Origin: Schistosoma haematobium
Lineage: Eukaryota; Platyhelminthes; Trematoda; Strigeidida; Schistosomatidae
Direction: 5' to 3'
DNA: 64,000 nt
NCBI RefSeq assembly: GCF_000699445.3
Contig: NC_067196.1
Location: forward strand, 43,119,806-43,183,805
Of this stretch, positions 58,781 through 64,000 are shown one piece after another. A program made the position numbers and the translations under genes. Below the pieces are notes generated by a model. That model saw only the letters and a list, made by a program, of their open reading frames with translations. It had not been told where the DNA came from and searched no databases. Position 1 is the stretch's first letter, and every line of letters begins with the position of its first letter.

Positions 58781-61132
58781 TTAATCTCTTAGTTTAAGGG
58801 AAGACAGGGAGTGTATACACCGACGCCATTGTGATCGATTCTGAGCCATGTCACCAAGAGTCTCCAACCATTGGTTACGAAAGTCACGTGGACCCCAACC
58901 AAGTAGTCTGCATCTACTAACATGGCTCAGACCAGAGGTTAGTGTCTTCAAGCACTGATGCCACGTTTTGGTTTGGCCGCCCCTAACTTTCTTCCAACCA
59001 TCTCCAATACCGGATAGCATTGCAGGTCGTGGTAATCGGTGTTCAGGCATACGTAACACGTGGCCCAACCATCTCAGTCGATGAAGATTCATAACCTCAT
59101 CAACTGATTTACCATCATTCCCTAATACCTTGCACCTAACCTCACTATTACTTACCCGGTGATCCCAGCAGATGCCACCAATATTTCTGAGGCATCTGTG
59201 GTCAAATACTAATAGCTTACGAGTGTCTTCTACTCTTAATGGCCATGTTTCGCTACCGTAAAGTAAAACAGAACGGACTGACGCGCAGTATACCCGTCCT
59301 TTTATTGATAGACGGATATCTCGCCTTCGCCAAAGGTGATGCAAGTTGGCAAAAGCCAAGCGAGCTTTTCGAATCCGTGCTGAGATTTCGTCAGACACCA
59401 ACCCATTAGGGCTGATCAGACTTCCAAGATAAGTGAAGTTGTCGACGCGTTCGACTACTTCACTCCCTATCCTTAGTTCAGGTGTTGACGCAGACCAGTC
59501 GTGAAGCAACAACTTGCATTTCGAGGGAGAGAAGCGCATTCCAAACATTCTAGCATTGTTGCTCAGTGCTACCAGAAGACTCTGCATTTTGTCAGCGTCT
59601 TCACCAAACAGGACTATGTCATCTGCGTATTCTAAATCGATAAGTGGACCTCCTGGATGGAGATCAATACCCGAGAACTCAGTCGACGAGAAAGTTATTT
59701 CCATCAGTAGATCTATGATGAAGTTAAACAAAAATGGGGAAAGTGGACAGCCTTGACGGACACCACTTGAGGTTGTAAAAGTAGATGACAGTTCGCCATA
59801 AGCTCTGACGCGACTGGTAGTGTTCGAGTAAAGAGCCTTCACAAGGTTTATGTACTTCTGAGGTACACCTTTCAATGACAGACACTGCCACAGAATCTCG
59901 CGGTCTACCGAGTCAAATGCTGCTTTTAAGTCGAGAAAGACCACCATTGTCGGACGTCGATAAGTATGCCTGTGTTCTAGAATCTGACGAATGGTGAATA
60001 TGTGGTCGATGCAGCCACGACCACGTCTGAAGCCAGCTTGATTTTCTCGTGTTTGCAGTTCACGAGTCTTAGTTAGGCGCCTGATAATTATCGAAGCTAG
60101 TATTTTAGATATTATATTAGTTAAACTAATCCCTCTGTGGTTGTCACAGGATGATTTTGACCCTTTCTTATATATTGGGACGATAAGTGATTGTGACCAG
60201 TTAGATGGGATAACGTCTAACTCCCAGATCCTAGCTAAAATATTAGTCAACCTAATCGCTAAAATTGGACCACCATCCTTAAAGACCTCTGGAGCCAGTC
60301 CATCTGGACCAGCTGCCCTTCCTCGTTTCAGACTAACTATAGCCTTTTGAACTTCAGCAAGAGTTGGGGGACCTACTTCAATGTTCCATTCACACTGTCT
60401 GGGAATGGAGGGTAGTTGTAGAGTAGCTGAAGGCCAGTTGAACTGTTCTCTGAAATGTTCCGCCCATCGTTCTAAACGTCTGGACTGGGAGCAGATGAGA
60501 GTATCGTCTTTTTCCGATATAATCTCACTTACGCTTGACTTATTAATTCCAGTTTCTTTTATTAGTCTGTAAAGCTGTCTTGTGTTCCCTATAGTCGCCG
60601 CCTTTTCCATCTCTTTTGCTTTCATCGCCCACCACTGCTCACGGTCGTTTCTTAGACTTTTTCTTAACCTAGATCTGATTTGTTGTCGCTCTTCATCATG
60701 TTCGGAACCTGATGGGACGAGTTTGCGAGAATCCATCAGTGTGATAGACTTTGAAGAAATCCATTGGTTCTTTGTAACCCTTTGGTTTAAATCACTGATA
60801 GATGTCACTGCTGTTTCCACAGCTGTTTGTATGGCTATCCAAGCAACAACTGGGTCAACCTCGTTTTCAGAACTACCTAATCGTGACCTCAGTTGTTCCT
60901 GGAACCTACTTTTGGTTTCCTCGCTACTCAGTTCGGTTCTAATGGGTCTTTTTACTGTGGCTTTTTGCGTCCAGTGAGGCGCAAGCAGATGCGTGCCCGT
61001 ATTAGGGCGTGGTCGGAGTCCAAGCAGGTACTCCAGAATGAGCGACAATCTTCTACCGACCCTCTCCAACGATGACTGATGGCAATATGGTCTATTTGAG
61101 TCCATCGTTGGTTTAGTGTAGGGGGTCGCCAT
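58781..61132 (-). CDS. LINE family A reverse transcriptase
   Basis: 783 codons, intact over the whole RT. Linker region; fingers with AGPDGLAPEVFKDGG and HRGISLTNIISKILASII; motif A FLDLKAAFDSVDREIL; motif B SSGVRQGCPLSPFLFNF; motif C LEYADDIVLF with YADD at 502-505; then FTYLGSLISPNG, LYGSETWPLR and the C-terminal WLGHVLRMPEHRLPR typical of RTE proteins. The first about 60 residues overlap the endonuclease frame and are probably not translated in the active element, where both would form one polyprotein. It would copy its RNA at a nicked target. Confidence 0.93.
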   Translation of the reverse strand: MATPYTKPTMDSNRPYCHQSSLERVGRRLSLILEYLLGLRPRPNTGTHLLAPHWTQKATVKRPIRTELSSEETKSRFQEQLRSRLGSSENEVDPVVAWIAIQTAVETAVTSISDLNQRVTKNQWISSKSITLMDSRKLVPSGSEHDEERQQIRSRLRKSLRNDREQWWAMKAKEMEKAATIGNTRQLYRLIKETGINKSSVSEIISEKDDTLICSQSRRLERWAEHFREQFNWPSATLQLPSIPRQCEWNIEVGPPTLAEVQKAIVSLKRGRAAGPDGLAPEVFKDGGPILAIRLTNILARIWELDVIPSNWSQSLIVPIYKKGSKSSCDNHRGISLTNIISKILASIIIRRLTKTRELQTRENQAGFRRGRGCIDHIFTIRQILEHRHTYRRPTMVVFLDLKAAFDSVDREILWQCLSLKGVPQKYINLVKALYSNTTSRVRAYGELSSTFTTSSGVRQGCPLSPFLFNFIIDLLMEITFSSTEFSGIDLHPGGPLIDLEYADDIVLFGEDADKMQSLLVALSNNARMFGMRFSPSKCKLLLHDWSASTPELRIGSEVVERVDNFTYLGSLISPNGLVSDEISARIRKARLAFANLHHLWRRRDIRLSIKGRVYCASVRSVLLYGSETWPLRVEDTRKLLVFDHRCLRNIGGICWDHRVSNSEVRCKVLGNDGKSVDEVMNLHRLRWLGHVLRMPEHRLPRPAMLSGIGDGWKKVRGGQTKTWHQCLKTLTSGLSHVSRCRLLGWGPRDFRNQWLETLGDMAQNRSQWRRCIHSLSSLKLRD

Positions 61133-62169
61133 GTTAGACGATGTCTCTTCTTATGCTTAAAATTTGTGTTTGCTAAAAATAAGCGATTGTCTGAGCACAG
61201 TTGCAGCAGACGGTCACCATTATCTGTTCGCTGTGCTGGAATGCTAAAATATCCACCTAAATGCCTTTCTGTTTGGTTTAAGCTACCTATCTGAGCATTA
61301 AAGTCACCCCCTATGAGTACTATGTCTGAGCGTTTAGCTTTCTGAAGAAGTTCAGAAAGCTTTCTGTAAAATTCATCTTTCACATCATCTGAGCTGCAGT
61401 CAGTGGGAGCGTAGGCAGAAACGACGAAAAGGCAACGACGTGTATCCCTATCCTTCCGAGTTCTTACGGAGCCGTTTAACCGAACAGCACATAGACGACT
61501 GTTGACGGGGATCCACTCTAGCAGTGCTTGTTCCGCCCTCATGCTTAGTGCTATGCCTACACCTGCCAGTCTACGAGAACTGGCCATCGGGTCACCAGAG
61601 ACACGGAGGGTGTATCTCGTTGGCTCTACGTTTTGCCGAGGTGAGGTCAAGTGAATGACCACACTGGAATCCTGTATGCGTGTTTCGGAGACACAGCATA
61701 CATCAATGGAAAGAGACTCTAGGGTTTTAGCCAAGGAAGCCTGCTGACCGATTTGACATAGAGTGCGTACGTTGAAGGCTCCAATGTGTAGTTTGGAGCG
61801 AGGTTTCAGTAGACCTGGGACAGGGTTTTGAGCACTAGAAACGTTGGCTATGGTGACACTTGAGGAGGAAGCCGAAAGAGGAAGTTTAGAGTGGAAAGTC
61901 GATGTAGGAGGAATAATAGGAATTGAAGAGGAAGGTTGATTATGAATACAGTGGTCTCGAGTGCTGTTAGAGGTATGAGGGCGGTTATCACTTCCCGGTT
62001 GCCCACACCGAGGAAGGGTTTTTCTGGAGGTACCTGAAAAGGAAATTGGATTAGAGGTGGTCTCAGTGACCTGAGAGCGTGACCGCAGTGCCCAAGGGAC
62101 AACTGCTTGAGGCCGGTCGCGCACGGCCTTTTCGTGGGAGGTTTTTGACGTGTTAGCTCCGTTCTTCAA
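60952..62169 (-). CDS. LINE family A apurinic-type endonuclease part
   Basis: 405 codons. A basic, serine-rich N-terminal region of about 120 residues is followed by the endonuclease: KLHIGAFNVRTLCQIGQQ, VSETRIQD (catalytic Glu region), AYAPTD, GGDFNAQIG, RWTQIDHIAISHRWR and the terminal DSDHALI with the catalytic His. All hallmark residues are visible. It ends at TAA 60952 just before the RT linker. Copy 38238-40480 runs on in one frame at this point, so a single-base loss split the polyprotein here. Confidence 0.92.
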   Translation of the reverse strand: MKNGANTSKTSHEKAVRDRPQAVVPWALRSRSQVTETTSNPISFSGTSRKTLPRCGQPGSDNRPHTSNSTRDHCIHNQPSSSIPIIPPTSTFHSKLPLSASSSSVTIANVSSAQNPVPGLLKPRSKLHIGAFNVRTLCQIGQQASLAKTLESLSIDVCCVSETRIQDSSVVIHLTSPRQNVEPTRYTLRVSGDPMASSRRLAGVGIALSMRAEQALLEWIPVNSRLCAVRLNGSVRTRKDRDTRRCLFVVSAYAPTDCSSDDVKDEFYRKLSELLQKAKRSDIVLIGGDFNAQIGSLNQTERHLGGYFSIPAQRTDNGDRLLQLCSDNRLFLANTNFKHKKRHRLTWRPPTLNQRWTQIDHIAISHRWRGSVEDCRSFWSTCLDSDHALIRARICLRLTGRKKPQ

Positions 62170-62506
62170 AGGGCCTTACCGCCGGAGACGGAAATCCGTG
62201 AGGTAAGGTGAGGTGTGCATTTTTAGGGTCGACCTTTTCTAACCCCACCCCTCCTTGTGGGAAGGCAGCATCGCTGTCATGCTGGTTGTCTGAAGGAAAC
62301 ACCTTACTGCTGTCACACCTCTGTACAGTCAGCAGTACGACTTCGCCTTCGGACCTTGGGTTTGTTGCTTTTAGTTTTACCGCTCTTCAACCGACCTGTC
62401 TGACATGGTAGGACCTTGAGGAACGGTTGTTCCAGCCAGTATAACTCGGTTGCTTCATCACGATAGGCAAGCCCGACCACCACGTCAAGGTAGCAACAAC
62501 GGTCGG

Positions 62507-62519
62507 GGTGTCCCTTTGT
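62507..62519 (+). repeat. Target-site duplication, right
   Basis: GGTGTCCCTTTGT, identical to 58564-58576. Followed by the remaining R1 tail (ACTAATATTTGTGTTCAAAT). Confidence 0.92.
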
Positions 62520-62549
62520 ACTAATATTTGTGTTCAAATATCTAAATAA

Positions 62550-62729
62550 ACAAACTAAGGTAGGTATTTCGATGATAAAACTGAAGATCACTGAGGTAAA
62601 TTTACAACTTAAACCTGGAACGTTCAGTGATCTAAATGATCATTTAGATCACTGAACGTTCCAGGTTTAAGTTGTAAATTTACCTCAGTGATCTTCAGTT
62701 TTATCACCGAAATACCTATCGTAGTTTGT
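62550..62729. repeat. 180-bp spacerless palindrome
   Basis: Centre between 62639 and 62640 (ATGATCAT). The arms of 90 bp pair with only three mismatches (62572/62707, 62560/62719, 62558/62721). The inner 67 bp of each arm are perfect. Confidence 0.93.
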
Positions 62730-63084
62730 AAATACGAAGATTGACCTCTGTATTTACATGTCATCAGTTAAAATGGCAAAATGCGAATAAATGAATTCCA
62801 TATAAAAAACCAACAACCGGTACGTTGAATTTGATTGCTTTTTCCATAAACTGTAGTCCTCCTAAATATGAGTCATAAGAGCTATCAGGTAGAATATACA
62901 GTCACAATGTTTTTTCACGATTTACAAGTATTGAGTAGTTTCTGATTATGTAGACACTCCATTACATACTTTATCACCATGATAAAAACGTTTTGACTTA
63001 TTTTAATGGGGAAGGGATTGGAGGAAGCGTTTCAGCAAGTCAGCTACCCTCGGCATAATACCGAAAAAAAGAATGCTTAAATGA
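62730..63084. other. AT-rich spacer
   Basis: Nothing recognised. Confidence 0.35.
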
Positions 63085-63618
63085 CATCCAAAGAGAAGTC
63101 AAGACAAACAATCGCCTACCACAGAAGTTGAAGAGCAAAATGAGATTAATAAGGACGAAGCTTCAGACACTAAGAAACGAGCCGGAGTGCCGTGTTTTCG
63201 TAAAAATTCTACCTTTGCAGAGCCGAAAATATTTTGGTGGGATTTAGAGTGCTGTCGATTCGAGCGGGGAACAAATAAACAAGGAATAATCAACAAATAT
63301 AAATCTAGAGCAATAACGACACACACAGACATCCTAACTCTTGGGACGCAAATGTTATTTTGTGTCCAATACTCAACATCATTGTGGCTTCCTAATGTAA
63401 GCCAGTTAAATCATATGCCTTTGATTCAAAATATGTCCGTTTTTCTACAACTTTTAGTTTTTACGTGCCTATTATCTTGCGAAAAAGCAACAGGAATAAG
63501 TGTTAGCAGTAAAGCCTGTCATACAGTAACGAACAATTGGCTCCTACTGACTCTGAAAAGCACCAGAATCTCCAGACATCAGTTTATGCGGATTGGAAAC
63601 TTCCTGGTTGGCCACTGA
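63085..63618 (+). other. Unassigned open frame, possible exon with a signal-peptide-like segment
   Basis: An open stretch of about 178 codons follows a stop at 63082-63084. The first part is charged (TTEVEEQNEINKDEASDTKK). A later in-frame ATG at 63442 starts a hydrophobic stretch (MSVFLQLLVFTCLLSCEKA) that looks like a signal peptide with a cleavage site. A GT donor is available at 63625 (GACAAG|GTACAA), six bases after the stop. No family was recognised. It may be one or more 5' exons of a secreted protein, or chance in AT-rich DNA. Confidence 0.3.
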
Positions 63619-63836
63619 CAAGGTACAAACTAACTACTAACCCCCTTTTGAAAACTAGAATTTACTGAAGCACCTCATGACTCAGTACTAGGTTTATTGC
63701 TGTTTATTCTTTAAGACAAGTAACTTCCACACATTGGTGTAGTCTTGATCCCTGAGCTGGATGATTTAATCGTGGGCAAATATGTGACTGAGTACCAGTT
63801 TCAGTTTGGGAAGGACAGGAGGCTTGATGGGCTGTG
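63619..63836. other. Spacer and LINE 3' UTR
   Basis: Probably holds the 3' untranslated part of the minus-strand LINE beginning at 63837. Otherwise nothing is visible. Confidence 0.35.
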
Positions 63837-64000
63837 TTAGTCCTGGCAATGGTGGTCTCTCAGTTGATCCAACTTTCTTTTGAAAGAGTCGACAGATGGA
63901 GCCTCAACCACGTGCTGAGGTAGTGAATTCCACTCGTTGATGATTCGATGGGAAAGTCGATAGTCAGCTGACAAGTAATTTGTTCACGGCTTATGAACTT
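63837..64000 (-). mobile_element. CR1/Jockey-like LINE, C-terminal end
   Basis: Minus-strand frame with INEWNSLPQHVVEAPSVDSF followed by KRKLDQLRDHHCQD and a TAA stop at 63839-63837. The WNSLP...V..P..FK..L pattern is the usual C terminus of CR1/Jockey-type RT proteins. It runs off the window edge, so its completeness is unknown. It differs from the WNRLPVNLR copy at 24.6-24.8 kb. Confidence 0.75.

Larger units (their letters stand above)
58577..62506 (-). mobile_element. Full-length RTE-like LINE family A (SR2-like), 3.93 kb
   Basis: The element lies on the minus strand between exact 13-bp target duplications. In its own sense: 5' leader, endonuclease frame (62169-60952), RT frame (61132-58781), short 3' UTR and a (GACT)n-type tail. 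The length of 3930 bp is in the range known for schistosome SR2 elements of the RTE clade. The only coding damage recognised is the frame change between endonuclease and RT. It inserted into repeat R1. Confidence 0.93.

Noticed and set aside
1..64000. CRISPR arrays, bacterial operons, insertion sequences
   Set aside because: No regularly spaced direct repeats and no prokaryotic gene organisation. Spliced genes and LINEs show a eukaryotic genome.

Overview
The window is eukaryotic and very probably from a blood fluke (Schistosoma or a close schistosomatid). Three observations support this. Two host genes have 31-38 bp micro-introns at their 5' ends followed by kilobase-sized 3' introns. There are two tRNA-headed short elements carrying hammerhead ribozymes, like the schistosome SM-alpha family. 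The DNA is AT-rich and crowded with RTE-like (SR2 type), CR1-like (SR1 type), Ty3/gypsy and Penelope-like retroelement remains. The species cannot be decided from the sequence alone.

Three host genes can be supported. (1) A plus-strand TGF-beta type I receptor serine/threonine kinase, 4542-7960, in two visible exons. (2) A minus-strand ribosomal protein L5 gene, 15603-16606, resolved completely into four exons with introns of 31, 38 and 35 bp and a 299-codon product. (3) A minus-strand DNAJC1-like gene (ER membrane J-domain co-chaperone with two SANT domains), about 45.6-58.1 kb, in eight supported exons whose phases agree throughout. The three proteins act separately (membrane signalling, ribosome assembly, ER chaperoning); nothing suggests they form a pathway.

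The rest is mostly mobile DNA. Layout: 0.4-3.3 kb RTE-like family-A LINE fragments in both orientations; 4.5-8.0 kb receptor kinase with a dispersed repeat in its intron; 9.25-11.7 kb RTE fragments of families A and B; 12.0-13.5 kb gypsy integrase and a possible LTR; 15.6-16.6 kb RPL5; 17.7-18.5 kb RTE family C; 18.5-22.9 kb a gypsy element with both LTRs nested in a CR1-like LINE; 24.5-27.1 kb a second CR1-like LINE; 29.26-29.67 kb a composite hairpin + tRNA-like + hammerhead element inside one 13-bp target duplication; 30.2 kb a solo LTR; 32.4-33.15 kb a Penelope-like fragment interrupted by a second hammerhead element; 35.9-44.0 kb a dense block of inverted RTE copies; 45.6-58.1 kb DNAJC1 with RTE family B and gypsy pieces in its introns; 58.6-62.5 kb a full-length 3.93-kb RTE LINE with a 13-bp target duplication; 62.55-62.73 kb a nearly perfect 180-bp palindrome; 63.8-64.0 kb the C-terminal end of another LINE.

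The most notable signals are the composite hammerhead element, the long spacerless palindrome, the full-length LINE whose empty site can be read from other copies of the repeat it hit, an inserted activation segment in the receptor kinase, and LINE copies about 39 kb apart in opposite orientation that look almost identical. All homology statements come from recognising motifs and comparing regions of the window by eye; no alignment or database search was run.
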